Source: a virus. From it: DNA of 39,494 bases. The position numbers and the translations under genes were made by a program. The notes under the pieces were generated by a model. That model searched no databases. It was not told where the DNA came from and saw nothing but the letters and a program-made list of their open reading frames with translations. Position 1 is the first letter of the stretch. Each line of letters opens with the position of its first letter. Where the stretch lies: IMG/VR virus record IMGVR_UViG_3300048996_000037, positions 1-39,494 of that record. One strand, written 5' to 3'. Positions 6,848 to 15,347 of this stretch are shown here, piece by piece.

Positions 6848-6920
6848 ATGAGGCTGATATATGTCTTTTGATCCGATCGCGCTCGGCGCCGCCGTCGCTT
6901 ACCTCATCAACGCATGGCTG

Positions 6921-9059
6921 TCATCGCGGGAAAAGTAAGCCCCGCTTCTTCTCGTCTTCGTCCTCGGCCATCAGGATCGCGGGCGAGGCAAGCATTCCGA
7001 CTGGCTGGCGCGGGCGTGCGAGCTGCGGCACAGTCAGCGAACGCGGAACATCGAGCGCGCGCCCGGCCTTCAACCCGACCGAAATGTTCTGCAACGGGTC
7101 GCCGATCGCGGCCTGGCCGAACGGGATTTTCGACAGCACCGACTGACTGAACACACGTTCGAGCAGGGCGCCGGCGGCGCCCGCCGTGTTCGAGTTGTTC
7201 ACCGCGCTGCCGGCCGGCTGGAACTGCTCGTAACTGGCCACGCGCGCGAGCGCCTTCATCTTGTCGATCTCCGGCTGCGAGAAGAACAGGCGCAGCTTCC
7301 GCTCACCGATCGCGTTCAGCGCCTTGTTGTAGCCGGCCTGGCTGAACCGACCTACCTCATCCTCGGCACTGCTCAGTGCGCGACTCTTCAAGTGCGCCGC
7401 GATCTGTTCCCGCACGGCCTGCATAGCAACAGGATTCGACTTAATCGAATGTTTCAGCTGGGCCACGCCTGTGACGCTGGAATCCTTTCCGGCGCCGACG
7501 ATGAACTGCTGCACGAACTTGTCAGGCTCGATCCCGTCGCGCACCGCTTGCAGGGCCGGTGTGCGCTCGACGATCTGCATCCAAGTGCGGTTCACCCGGC
7601 GCGCCCTGTTGAATGCGTCGATTGCCTCCTGGCCCAGGCCCTGCGCCGGTTGGCCGCTTGTCACTGTGAGCTGGTTGCCGCCGACCGCCGCGGGCGTGCC
7701 GCCAATGAGCGGCGTTTCGTCCAGCGCCTGCCGAACCGCGCCCAGGGCGTAGCGCACGTTCCCGTCCGTGCTACTGCGTTGCAGCCGGCCTATGCTCGTC
7801 TTGAACTGCTCGGCGATCTCGACCGTCAGCGGAATGGTGCTGTCAGCGAAGTCGTTCAGCTTGTTCCGGATATCCGGCGTCAGGAAGCTCTCGACGTTCG
7901 CTTCGTGCAGCAGGTTGCCTGCGCGCTGGGTGAACGCGTGCGGGTCCAGTGCGGCGCTGCGTCCGCCCGAGTCACGCGCACGGTCATACAGGCGGCCAAT
8001 GATGTCTTTCGCCCGCTCGTCTCGGCGCTCCAGGGCCCCGATAATGCGCGTCGCGCCGGCATAGGCATCGTCGGCAGTAGCGGCGCCCAGGTTGTTCAGT
8101 CCGGACGTCAGCAGCCGGTTGTTCAGGTTCTCGGTTTGGCCGAGCTGCTGCCCGACCTGGTCGCGACTGTTAATACCCAGCTTCGCCAGGTTCTTCTGCC
8201 GGCTGACGATCGCCGGGTCCAGCGTCAGCCCGGCGGCCGTCGGCGTCAGCCCGGTCATGCGGTAGTCGGCGAGGCGCCGCACCGCGTCGGGCGAAACCTG
8301 GTCGCTGGTCTTGAACGCCTTCGCAACGTCGTCGCGGATGCTTTGCGCCACCTGGGCGGACAGCTTTTCCAGCGTGAGGCCGGACTGCTGCAGCGCGTTG
8401 TTGATCGTGATGTTGATCTGCTGCTGGTCCGCTGGTGCGATCCGGTTATTCAGGCGCTTCGCCAGGCCGGCCACCTTGTTGGCGGCGAACGGGGTGGCCA
8501 CGCCAGCGGCGAGAGACGCAGCGAACTGTGCGCCATCGTTGCCCCCGGTCTCGCGCGTGTAGCCGCCCGCGGCGCCGGCAGCACCGGCCGAGGCCAGCTG
8601 CTGCGCCGGGTTGGCTGCGAGTGCCTTGGCAACGGACTTGGTGACGCCGGAGGCGCCTTGCGCGATGCGCGCGCCAGCCGCGATCGGGACCACGCCGCCG
8701 GCGACCATGCGCGTCGCGTCGCCGATCACGCGCTCGTTGGCGGTGGCCGGTTTCGGCAGGCGCGCCAGGTCGGCGATTGCGCCGCCGGTGTCCGCTGTCG
8801 GTTTGTTGCCGAAAATCGGAGCCGCCAGCGTGCGCACCGGGTTACCGACCAGGGCGTCGAACATGCCGCCGACGCCTTCCAGGCCGTAGCGCGCGGTCAA
8901 GCCGACCTGGCGCGGGACATCGGCGATCGCGTCGTTCAGCTGCTTGCCGAACGGCTTGGCAAGTGCCCGGGCTGGCGCGCGCGCTGCAGATTCCGCCTCG
9001 AGGCGCGCGCGGAATTCGAACTCTTCTTGCTCGGTCATTTGTTCTGGCTCCGTTTCCAT
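6921..9059 (-). CDS. Large internal virion / DNA-ejection protein
   Basis: 712 residues, largely helical and Ala-rich, with an acidic start (METEPEQMTEQEEFEF) and Ala/Gly-rich hydrophobic stretches around residues 120-210 (VVPIAAGARIAQGAS, AGAAGAAGGY, AASLAAGVATPFAAN) that could insert into membranes. A long helical region follows, and the end is charged (MAEDEDEKKRGLLFPR). Size, composition and place between the other Ala-rich proteins and the tail fibre match the ejection (pilot) proteins of P22-like and BcepC6B-like podoviruses, which form a channel for DNA entry. The start overlaps the previous gene by 25 bp. The function is inferred. Confidence 0.75.
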   Translation of the reverse strand: METEPEQMTEQEEFEFRARLEAESAARAPARALAKPFGKQLNDAIADVPRQVGLTARYGLEGVGGMFDALVGNPVRTLAAPIFGNKPTADTGGAIADLARLPKPATANERVIGDATRMVAGGVVPIAAGARIAQGASGVTKSVAKALAANPAQQLASAGAAGAAGGYTRETGGNDGAQFAASLAAGVATPFAANKVAGLAKRLNNRIAPADQQQINITINNALQQSGLTLEKLSAQVAQSIRDDVAKAFKTSDQVSPDAVRRLADYRMTGLTPTAAGLTLDPAIVSRQKNLAKLGINSRDQVGQQLGQTENLNNRLLTSGLNNLGAATADDAYAGATRIIGALERRDERAKDIIGRLYDRARDSGGRSAALDPHAFTQRAGNLLHEANVESFLTPDIRNKLNDFADSTIPLTVEIAEQFKTSIGRLQRSSTDGNVRYALGAVRQALDETPLIGGTPAAVGGNQLTVTSGQPAQGLGQEAIDAFNRARRVNRTWMQIVERTPALQAVRDGIEPDKFVQQFIVGAGKDSSVTGVAQLKHSIKSNPVAMQAVREQIAAHLKSRALSSAEDEVGRFSQAGYNKALNAIGERKLRLFFSQPEIDKMKALARVASYEQFQPAGSAVNNSNTAGAAGALLERVFSQSVLSKIPFGQAAIGDPLQNISVGLKAGRALDVPRSLTVPQLARPRQPVGMLASPAILMAEDEDEKKRGLLFPR

Positions 9060-10429
9060 TCTTGGTAGCGCCGTTCCTTCTCCGTGTCCGAGAAGGCCTG
9101 CGGGGTGGCCGCCTTCTTCGGCAGGTCCTTGACCGCTTTCACCGGCGTCTCGATTGCTGCCTCGGCCGCCGGGCCAGCGCGACCCGCTGCAATCTTGGCG
9201 GCGGCGATGACGTTGCGCAGGCGCTCCTGTTTCTCGGCGATGTTCTTCGGCTTATCACCAAGCTGTGGAAAGTACGATTTGCGATAGCTTTCCAGCTGCT
9301 CGCGCGTGTACGCGGCGCCGGTGCCGAGGGTAAGCGCGGAGTCCAGGATGTCGAGCTGCGCCGCCTCGACGCGCTGGCGGGCCTCGCCGGTGCTGCTGTT
9401 GGCCAGCGTCTCGCCGCCCATAGCCCGGAGGCCTGACGAAATGAGCCCTGGCTTGTCAGCGGATGGATCAGCCTTCAGCGCGTCCTGCAGCTGTCGTTCC
9501 GATCCTTCCATGCGCATCAGCAGGGTTGCGGCCTTGCGCTCGCCTTCGGTGCTGGTCGCCGACTTGCTGGCCGGGCCGCCAGGGATGGACTCAAGGCTCT
9601 TCCCGTCAGCGGCCCACCGGTAGCCCTGCGGCGCTTTCGTCGCGTTGGTATCGCGCGCACGCGCATCGGTCATGTTCTGGCCGCGCATCTGCACCGCCAC
9701 GCTGGCGCGCGAGTCGGGCGACTGGGTGTTCTGGATCGTGTTGGCCGGCTTGCCCGTGAACTGGTCCAGGGCGACCGTAGCGCCGCCGGTGTTCGCGAAG
9801 TGCAGCCTCTCGGCATCGGGCGCGAAGCCGTCGACGCGCTCCGTGCGGCCGTCCTCGTAGACGTTCGCCATCACGCGCTGGCCGTCGACCATGCGCGCCT
9901 CTTGCGCTTTCAGCTTCGGGCGCAGCTTTTCGGCCATGTCATAGTAGGGCTTGGCCTGCGCCACGCGGCCGGCTTGGGTCAGTCGCTCGGCGTAGCCCAT
10001 CAGGGTGGCGTATTGGTCGGCGGGCGCTGCTGGCGCGATCGTGGGCGCCGGTGCCGCGCCGGTAGTTCCGCTGGCTGATGGGGCGCCGCCAATGCGCGGC
10101 AGCCCCGGCGGTGGCCCCATCGGCGCAGACTGGCCGCCGGAGAGGATCTTCTGCAGCTGCATCGGCTCGTCGGCAGCGGCTTGCAGCTTCTGGTTTTCCA
10201 ACCCGATCTGCTTCATCTGCGCCTGGCGGAGCTGATCCTGTTGACGCTGCTGCATCGCGCCCTGGTAGCCTTGCGTGCCCGCCATCAGGCCGCCGCCCAG
10301 GATCTCGCCCAGGTTGCCGCGTCCGCCCATCAGCGCACCGCCCAGGGCCAGCAGGCCTTGGCGCGCCGCTGCTTTCTTGTCCTGGTCTTCCGGCAGCCAG
10401 TTCGGCATGTATTGGCCCAAAGGTCCCAT
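9035..10429 (-). CDS. Internal virion / DNA-transfer protein
   Basis: 464 residues. The N-terminus (MGPLGQYMPNWLPEDQDKKAAARQGLLALGGALMGG) has a glycine-rich hydrophobic segment, followed by a Gln-rich region (residues about 55-75, AMQQRQQDQLRQAQMKQ), Pro/Ala-rich linkers and a helical C-terminal half. I have seen this N-terminal form in ejection-type proteins of podoviruses. It lies in a run of three similar low-complexity virion proteins. Role in DNA delivery is inferred. Confidence 0.7.
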   Translation of the reverse strand: MGPLGQYMPNWLPEDQDKKAAARQGLLALGGALMGGRGNLGEILGGGLMAGTQGYQGAMQQRQQDQLRQAQMKQIGLENQKLQAAADEPMQLQKILSGGQSAPMGPPPGLPRIGGAPSASGTTGAAPAPTIAPAAPADQYATLMGYAERLTQAGRVAQAKPYYDMAEKLRPKLKAQEARMVDGQRVMANVYEDGRTERVDGFAPDAERLHFANTGGATVALDQFTGKPANTIQNTQSPDSRASVAVQMRGQNMTDARARDTNATKAPQGYRWAADGKSLESIPGGPASKSATSTEGERKAATLLMRMEGSERQLQDALKADPSADKPGLISSGLRAMGGETLANSSTGEARQRVEAAQLDILDSALTLGTGAAYTREQLESYRKSYFPQLGDKPKNIAEKQERLRNVIAAAKIAAGRAGPAAEAAIETPVKAVKDLPKKAATPQAFSDTEKERRYQEWKRSQNK

Positions 10430-10438
10430 GTTCTCTCC

Positions 10439-11212
10439 TTAAAAACCGCGTTGGCGGCGGCGCGCAATGGCGGCCAGTACTGCGTTCTGGTTTGGCGGGG
10501 GCTGTCCACCCATGCTGGATGCGATCGGCGCTTGCTCGCCCTGGAAGACCGGGCGACCTGCCGGGGCCTGATGCTGCGGCTGCCCGCCTCCCATGGCCCT
10601 GTTGACAGTGTTGTAGTTCGAAGCCGCCTTCATACCGTTCTTTGCGTACCCGCCTGCTTGAGAGAACATTCCGGGCTGCGGCGCAGCTGCTGCGGCGCCA
10701 TTGGCCTCTGCCAGCATGGCGGGAGTCCCATAGTCCATGCTCGTGCCAGCGAGCGAGCCGGACAACCCTCCAGTCCCGCCAGTACCTGCCGCTCCTGCCT
10801 CGGCACCGGCGAGCATGCCGCCTTGGGTAACCGATGGCGTCACGAACGTCATGGCACCGGGCGCGGCGGCACCTTCTGCCGCGAGCATCCCTGCGCCGAC
10901 TCCTTCGCCCGCCATGCCGGCACCGTATGCGGCAAGCGCCGCATCAGCAGCGGCCGCGCCGGTACCAGCCATGGCGCCCGCGCCAGCACCTGCACCGAGC
11001 ATGCCCGCGCCTGCGCCGGCCGCCCCAGCCGCACCCACGGCGCCGGCCGCACCGGCGGCACCAGCACCGGCTGCGCCTGCAGCGCCTGCACCTGCAGCAG
11101 CGCCGCCAGCGGCCGCCGCTCCACCCGCTGCAGCACCACCTGCTGCTGTTCCACCTGCGGCCGCGCCGCTACCTACAGCGCTGAGCGCCGCTGCTGTTTC
11201 GATTCCTGACAT
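10439..11212 (-). CDS. Ala/Gly-rich low-complexity virion protein
   Basis: 257 residues; residues about 10-130 are almost entirely Ala and Gly in short alternating blocks, with no aromatic or charged residues for long stretches. The C-terminal third is ordinary (MFSQAGGYAKNGMKAASNYNTVNRAMGGGQPQHQ ...). Such helix-prone Ala/Gly tracts occur in podovirus ejection proteins that must unfold to leave the virion and insert into the envelope. It lies between two other probable ejection proteins with correct spacing. Because low-complexity GC-rich DNA keeps several frames open, the choice of frame rests on context: the operon direction and the C-terminal part. Confidence 0.65.
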   Translation of the reverse strand: MSGIETAAALSAVGSGAAAGGTAAGGAAAGGAAAAGGAAAGAGAAGAAGAGAAGAAGAVGAAGAAGAGAGMLGAGAGAGAMAGTGAAAADAALAAYGAGMAGEGVGAGMLAAEGAAAPGAMTFVTPSVTQGGMLAGAEAGAAGTGGTGGLSGSLAGTSMDYGTPAMLAEANGAAAAAPQPGMFSQAGGYAKNGMKAASNYNTVNRAMGGGQPQHQAPAGRPVFQGEQAPIASSMGGQPPPNQNAVLAAIARRRQRGF

Positions 11213-11221
11213 CTTGTCTCC

Positions 11222-12184
11222 TTAATTGCCGAGCATTCCGTAAAGTGCAGCAGCACCGCCAGCGGCCTGCGCATATGGGTTCGCGCCTGGTGCGCTCTGG
11301 CTGACCGTCGAGCCGCCGCCGACGGCCGCGCGGATCGAGTTGCCGAGAACGTCCAGCTGCTTGTACGGCGACTGTGCCCTCTCGTTGAAATAGTCCATCT
11401 GGTCCGTGAGCTGCTGCTGGTCGGCGCTGTACTGGATCTCGCCAACACCTTGCAGCTGCGCGGCGTCGGTGTACGCCTGGTTGCCGTACTGGAGGGCCAG
11501 CGGCAGGCCGGCCATCTGGCGCGCGCGCTCACCCTCGAAGGCGGCTTGATCGCGCGCTAGACCAGTGTCAGCAAGCCCGGCATTCGTCTGCCACGCCTGC
11601 TGTCCGCGCGCAAGGGCGTTCTCGGCCAAGCCCGCGCTCTGGTTGTAGTTCTGCATCCGCATCGATGTCGCCGAGTCCGAGAGACCCTGCGCCAGGTTGC
11701 GCGAATTTCCTTCCTGCGCCTGCTGCCAGGCCGAGCCGCCGAACGCACCAGCGCGCGCCATCGTGGCGTCGGTACCGTTCACAGCTCCGTTGTAATTGCG
11801 TGTGATGTCGCCCGCCGCCTTGTCGATCGAGGCTTGCAGGTATGGGTTGTCGCCCATGTATGCGTTGGTGCCGGCTGGCTGCGCGCCCATGTACTGGTTG
11901 CTGCCGGTGTCGCGCCCCAGGTATTGGCCGCCGAGCGTACCCTGCAGCGCCTGGCTGCCGGCGTTGATCTCGCTGGATCCGCTCATGGCGCGGTCCGTCG
12001 CCATTCCCATACCCATCTTCTGGAAGTTGTTCAAACCCGCCGAGCGCTGGCCGGCGTAGACCGGCATTTCCTTCATCGACAGGGCGGAGCCGCGGTCGAG
12101 CAGGCTGCGGGCGGAGGACCGCGCCCACTCGGGCAGTTCGGTGGTGGTCTTGCTGGTGGTGTTTGATGGAGTGCTGCTGCCCAT
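11222..12184 (-). CDS. Virion structural protein, probable ejection/tail accessory protein
   Basis: 320 residues from the ATG at 12184-12182, chosen because AGGAGCAACC directly precedes it; the frame is open further upstream but without such a site. It starts with a Ser/Thr-rich tail (MGSSTPSNTTSKTTTELPEWA), and residues about 90-250 are Gln/Ala/Asn-rich helices (NSRNLAQGLSDSATSMRMQNY, LAENALARGQQAW). The C-terminus is Gly/Ala-rich. It fits the internal-core protein group of short-tailed phages. Confidence 0.72.
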   Translation of the reverse strand: MGSSTPSNTTSKTTTELPEWARSSARSLLDRGSALSMKEMPVYAGQRSAGLNNFQKMGMGMATDRAMSGSSEINAGSQALQGTLGGQYLGRDTGSNQYMGAQPAGTNAYMGDNPYLQASIDKAAGDITRNYNGAVNGTDATMARAGAFGGSAWQQAQEGNSRNLAQGLSDSATSMRMQNYNQSAGLAENALARGQQAWQTNAGLADTGLARDQAAFEGERARQMAGLPLALQYGNQAYTDAAQLQGVGEIQYSADQQQLTDQMDYFNERAQSPYKQLDVLGNSIRAAVGGGSTVSQSAPGANPYAQAAGGAAALYGMLGN

Positions 12185-12192
12185 GGTTGCTC

Positions 12193-12606
12193 CTAAAGTG
12201 GGTAGTGATAGGTGACTTTGGCCCGGTGAAATCCAAGCCGCCGCGCGGCGGCCTCCCATTCGTCTCGGGCCGAAGCAAACGAAATCAGCGTGGCGCCTAC
12301 GTTGCGCGCCACCGCCTGCACATGCGGGAAGAAGCGGCGCATCAGGGGCCGTTTGCTTGCCGAATAAGCGCACCAGACCTCGACCATCTTGCTGTGGAAG
12401 GTAGGTACCAGGCGCAGCACCAGGAAGCCCACATACTCGCCAGCAGCATCGGTCCCGATGTACAGCGTGGAGTGGCCCTGGCGCAGCGACATGTACACGT
12501 CCTCCGGCAGCCAGTCATCCGTCGTGGCCTTCTTGACCTCGACCAGGCCGACGCGCACGCGCTCCCACTCGGCGGCCACGTGTTGCGGTTCGATTGCGCG
12601 CAGCAT
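12193..12606 (-). CDS. GNAT-fold acetyltransferase-like protein in the virion cluster
   Basis: 137 residues. The order of elements resembles a compact GNAT domain: substrate-side helices, beta strands YIGTDAAGEYVGFLVLRLV, a helix with the RRFFPHVQAVARNVGA segment, then FASARDEWEAAARRLGF and a last strand AKVTYHYPL. The EWEAAARRLGF helix and the following strand are typical of GNAT C-termini. Comparable proteins sit next to tail genes in other phages. Enzymatic activity is not proven: the acetyl-CoA loop (Q/R-x-x-G-x-G/A) is not clear. Confidence 0.65.
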   Translation of the reverse strand: MLRAIEPQHVAAEWERVRVGLVEVKKATTDDWLPEDVYMSLRQGHSTLYIGTDAAGEYVGFLVLRLVPTFHSKMVEVWCAYSASKRPLMRRFFPHVQAVARNVGATLISFASARDEWEAAARRLGFHRAKVTYHYPL

Positions 12607-12912
12607 TCAGTTCCCCGTTAAAAAGCGCTTCTGGACAAAGGTGGTCGGCGCCGCGGTGCAGATCCAGCCCTCAATGACGAATTTGCTGCCGGCGGCGCCC
12701 AGCTCGACCGGGGCGCTGTTGCGCACGAAGTCGCCCGGGGTGTAATTCCCGGTGGCCGGCGGCGCGGCGGCCGCGTTCGTGCAACCGCGCATCGATCCCT
12801 CGGCCAAGAAGTTCAGCTGGTTGACGATGTCGCGCACCAGCTCAACCAGGCGCAGTTTCAGGTTGCGCACATCATCGGCCTGCGGCAGCCGCGCATCATT
12901 GGAAAGTCTCAT
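12607..12912 (-). CDS. Small phage structural-region protein
   Basis: 101 residues. An N-terminal helix (residues 10-40, LPQADDVRNLKLRLVELVRDIVNQLNFLAEG) is followed by a beta-rich C-terminus (GDFVRNSAPVELGAAGSKFVIEGWICTAAPTTFVQKRFLTGN). The C-terminal pattern 'GDFVRNS.P.E......VI.GW.C' recurs in small virion-associated proteins of tailed phages. It overlaps the next gene upstream by 4 bp. Function unknown. Confidence 0.68.
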   Translation of the reverse strand: MRLSNDARLPQADDVRNLKLRLVELVRDIVNQLNFLAEGSMRGCTNAAAAPPATGNYTPGDFVRNSAPVELGAAGSKFVIEGWICTAAPTTFVQKRFLTGN

Positions 12913-14366
12913 TCGTAGCCGTCCGGGGTGAGGGCCGGCGTGAAGCCGACCAGTTCGAAATCACCCTGCAGCTCGATGCGTACGCGGTGGTAGCGCCCCG
13001 AGGCCAGGGTGTCGTAGTGGCTGCCGGAGAGCGCATTGCTGCCGCGGTTCTCCAATGCGTCGCCGTCGAAATTGCGCGTGTAGTGCGTCAGGCTCGATGC
13101 GGTTGGGCGCGCGGTGAAGCGCGGCGTGATGCGGCCCAGCGTCGTGTACTGCTCGTCGTCGCCGAAATCGCCGGTTGTCAGCGAGGCGGCGCCGCACGGG
13201 CCGGTGACCGTCTTGATCTTGTGATCCATGGCCACGACACCCATCGCCGAACTACTGGTGTCGAATGCGGGCGAGTCGAAGGGCAGGTCGGGTAGCGTGT
13301 CGTATGTCACCGCAGCGTCGGCCGGCCAGTTGTCGTAATTCGCCTCAGCGCCCTGGTACTGGAACACGGTCTCGATCGGCAGGGATACGCGGCCCCAGCG
13401 CTCATTGTTCAGGTTGTAGACCAGCGCGTCGGTGAGCATCCCGCCCGAGCCAGGGGTAGGGTAGAACCACCAGCACAGGCCCTTGGCCTGGTCGAAGTGC
13501 GAGCGGATGCGGTAGCGGTAGGTCGCGTCCGAGTTGGCGAAGAACCATTCCTTCACTGGCGCGCCGATCGGGCGAGGCCGCGAGCCGTCGAACAGCCAGA
13601 AGTCGTCCCGGCCGATGAATACGTGCGCGGTGCCCGTGTCGATGACCGCTTCCGCGCTGATAGCGCCCACGTTCGATGCAATCAGGTCCCACTGCCAGAT
13701 CACCGGCGGTCCCACGTAGCGCCCCAGGTACAGTGAGCGCTCCTTGTAGACCGCGACGTCCTTGCCTAGGCGCTTTGCCGCGCGAATGTCGCCTGGCGTG
13801 TCGAGCAAGTAGCCGTACGCCGCCTGATTGGTCGACGCCGGCGCCCAGGTCAGGTGGTCATAGATGTGCGAACAGGCCCAGGCGTCTGGCCGATCGCCGC
13901 CCACATAGGTAGCGTTCAGGCCGAAGCCCAGCACGAAGCCCGACGCGGTCTCGATGATGCGCGCCTTGGGCGATTGCGGGATGTCGGCGAACGCCGTTCC
14001 GGTGCCGGTGGAAACCTGGATCAACTCGGTTTCGTTGCATGCGAGCGAGGCGTTGCCGAACTGGGCGAATCGCCAGCGGTTCTCGACGCTGCCGGTGTAG
14101 CCGCCCGCGCGCGACTGGTCGACAAACGATGTGCTCGAGAGCTCGTACAGCGTCGTGCGGGTGCCAGCGAACACGCGGTTCAGCTTGTCCAGGCGGGTGA
14201 GCACGGCGCCGCCGCGGCATTCAGTCGGCAGGGCGGCGAGGCCAGCGTCGAGCGAGGAGGGCGCGCCGGCCATGCCGCGCAGCGTGGGAATCACGTTGGT
14301 GCAGTCCATCAGGGCGCCGGGCGCCGTGCTGTCGGCGTCAGGCGCGAAGCCGATCAGCGGGATCAT
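12909..14366 (-). CDS. Packaged-DNA stabilisation / tail hub protein, P22 gp10-like
   Basis: 485 residues from the ATG at 14366-14364, overlapping the adaptor stop by 4 bp; the same frame stays open further upstream inside the adaptor gene, but that is a shadow. The protein is rich in beta strands with recurring W and Y motifs (SVENRWRFAQFGNASLACNE, RDDFWLFDGSRPRPIGA, LVYNLNNERWGRVSLPIE), consistent with a propeller-like fold. Size and position directly after the adaptor match the P22 gp10-type head-closure proteins, which plug the portal after packaging. Confidence 0.75.
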   Translation of the reverse strand: MIPLIGFAPDADSTAPGALMDCTNVIPTLRGMAGAPSSLDAGLAALPTECRGGAVLTRLDKLNRVFAGTRTTLYELSSTSFVDQSRAGGYTGSVENRWRFAQFGNASLACNETELIQVSTGTGTAFADIPQSPKARIIETASGFVLGFGLNATYVGGDRPDAWACSHIYDHLTWAPASTNQAAYGYLLDTPGDIRAAKRLGKDVAVYKERSLYLGRYVGPPVIWQWDLIASNVGAISAEAVIDTGTAHVFIGRDDFWLFDGSRPRPIGAPVKEWFFANSDATYRYRIRSHFDQAKGLCWWFYPTPGSGGMLTDALVYNLNNERWGRVSLPIETVFQYQGAEANYDNWPADAAVTYDTLPDLPFDSPAFDTSSSAMGVVAMDHKIKTVTGPCGAASLTTGDFGDDEQYTTLGRITPRFTARPTASSLTHYTRNFDGDALENRGSNALSGSHYDTLASGRYHRVRIELQGDFELVGFTPALTPDGYE

Positions 14367-14971
14367 CGCGCGCTCCCCATGGTCAGGGTGGAGCCGCTGT
14401 GTCGCTCGGCCTGGTCGGAGTCGATCAGGGCGTTCGCAGCCGCGGCGTACATGCGCGCGGCCGTCGGGATGCGCGCGTCGTCCTTTAGGTGCGCGTAGGC
14501 CTCGATCAGCGCCGAATACAGGTACAGGTTCGGGAAATTGGTCAGCAGCCAGTTCGTGTCGCTGTCGGCGGCCAGGGCCGGGAATTTCTTGTAGTAGGAC
14601 AGGGCGAACACAGCCGGCGTGCCACCCTCGATCGCAATGCCGCCGTCCTGGTGGGTGTAGTGGCGGGCAAAGCCGGTCGGCGCCAGGTCGGCGAACCGCT
14701 CCGGCGTGACGTACTCGAGCGAGCGCGGGCCGGCGCCGTCGTTCACGGTCAGGCGTTCGGCAGCCAGGAAGCCCGCGGGCAGGGCCGCAAGGGATGCGGT
14801 TTCGCGCGCCAGCATCGAGCGCAGGCGCAGCGGCGCCACGGTCACATCGATGTCGCGGAAGCCGTGGTACAGGCGCGGCTCGCCCAGGGCGACAAAATCC
14901 GGGATCACGGCGGTCAGGTTGGTGCGGCCCAGGCGATTCGCGATCGCGGCCTTCAGTTCGCCGTAGTTCAT
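14363..14971 (-). CDS. Head-to-tail adaptor protein (gp4/SU10-adaptor-like)
   Basis: 202 residues. It begins MNYGELKAAIANRLGRTNL, a start typical of phage adaptors that bind the portal ring, and has a helical N-terminus, a beta-rich middle (AERLTVNDGAGPRSLEYVT, IEGGTPAVFALSYYKKFP) and C-terminal helices (NLYLYSALIEAYAHLKDDARI, ARMYAAAANAL). This matches adaptors in short-tailed phages of the SU10 kind. It overlaps both neighbours (TGATG and ATGA). Confidence 0.82.
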   Translation of the reverse strand: MNYGELKAAIANRLGRTNLTAVIPDFVALGEPRLYHGFRDIDVTVAPLRLRSMLARETASLAALPAGFLAAERLTVNDGAGPRSLEYVTPERFADLAPTGFARHYTHQDGGIAIEGGTPAVFALSYYKKFPALAADSDTNWLLTNFPNLYLYSALIEAYAHLKDDARIPTAARMYAAAANALIDSDQAERHSGSTLTMGSAR

Positions 14972-15282
14972 CAGATGCGTCCCTCGTGGATGCGGCAGGC
15001 GGTATGCTCTGCCAGGAATTCATCAAGCTTCTTGTCGTCGGCGGCGATCATTTCCCAGCTCACACCGTACTTGCGCATGCCCCAGCTGTTGAGCAGGTCG
15101 AGCGGGATGGATGCGGCGTAGTGGTCGCCGTCGCGCGTCTTCGTCATGCCGGCGCGGCGCAGTTCTTCGTTCCGGCGCATGGCGCCTGAAACGTCGGTCG
15201 ATTGAACGATCATGCCGGAGCCGTCGCCGTGCTCGGTCATGGTGAGGCGGCTGTTGGCGGTGGCGTCGAGAATGAGGCTCAT
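14971..15282 (-). CDS. Small protein between capsid and adaptor genes
   Basis: 103 residues from the ATG at 15282-15280. Polar and slightly basic, with a helix near the C-terminus (ADDKKLDEFLAEH). It carries 'NEELRRAGMTKTRDGDHYAASIPLDLLNSWGMRKYG', a form I associate with small proteins encoded after the capsid gene in podoviruses. It may be a head-completion or decoration factor, but this is inferred only from position. Confidence 0.65.
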   Translation of the reverse strand: MSLILDATANSRLTMTEHGDGSGMIVQSTDVSGAMRRNEELRRAGMTKTRDGDHYAASIPLDLLNSWGMRKYGVSWEMIAADDKKLDEFLAEHTACRIHEGRI

Positions 15283-15296
15283 AGGTGTCCGGAAAT

Positions 15297-15325
15297 GAAA
15301 AAGGGCCCTCCGAAGAGAGCCCTTT
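15297..15325 (-). terminator. Intrinsic terminator after the capsid gene
   Basis: On the minus strand an AGGGCTCTC-TTCG-GAGGGCCCT hairpin with a UUCG-type tetraloop and a T run. It follows the major capsid stop by about 20 bp, a common way to raise capsid message over downstream genes. Confidence 0.88.
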
Positions 15326-15347
15326 GGGGTTACAGCAGGGGAGCAGA

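Noticed and set aside
7392-9068. 558-codon plus-strand open frame
   Set aside because: It is antisense to the ejection-protein gene 6921-9059; composition is Arg/Ala/Gly-rich as expected from the complement of a GC-rich gene, without start signals.
10181-11225. Long plus-strand frames opposite the Ala/Gly-rich gene
   Set aside because: They are complements of the repetitive Ala/Gly coding sequence; direction conflicts with the late operon and no ribosome site precedes them.
12909-15026. A single 705-codon minus-strand frame
   Set aside because: The first 220 codons overlap the adaptor gene 14363-14971 in another frame and look non-protein (Arg/Pro-rich). The true gene starts at 14366 with an ATGA overlap.
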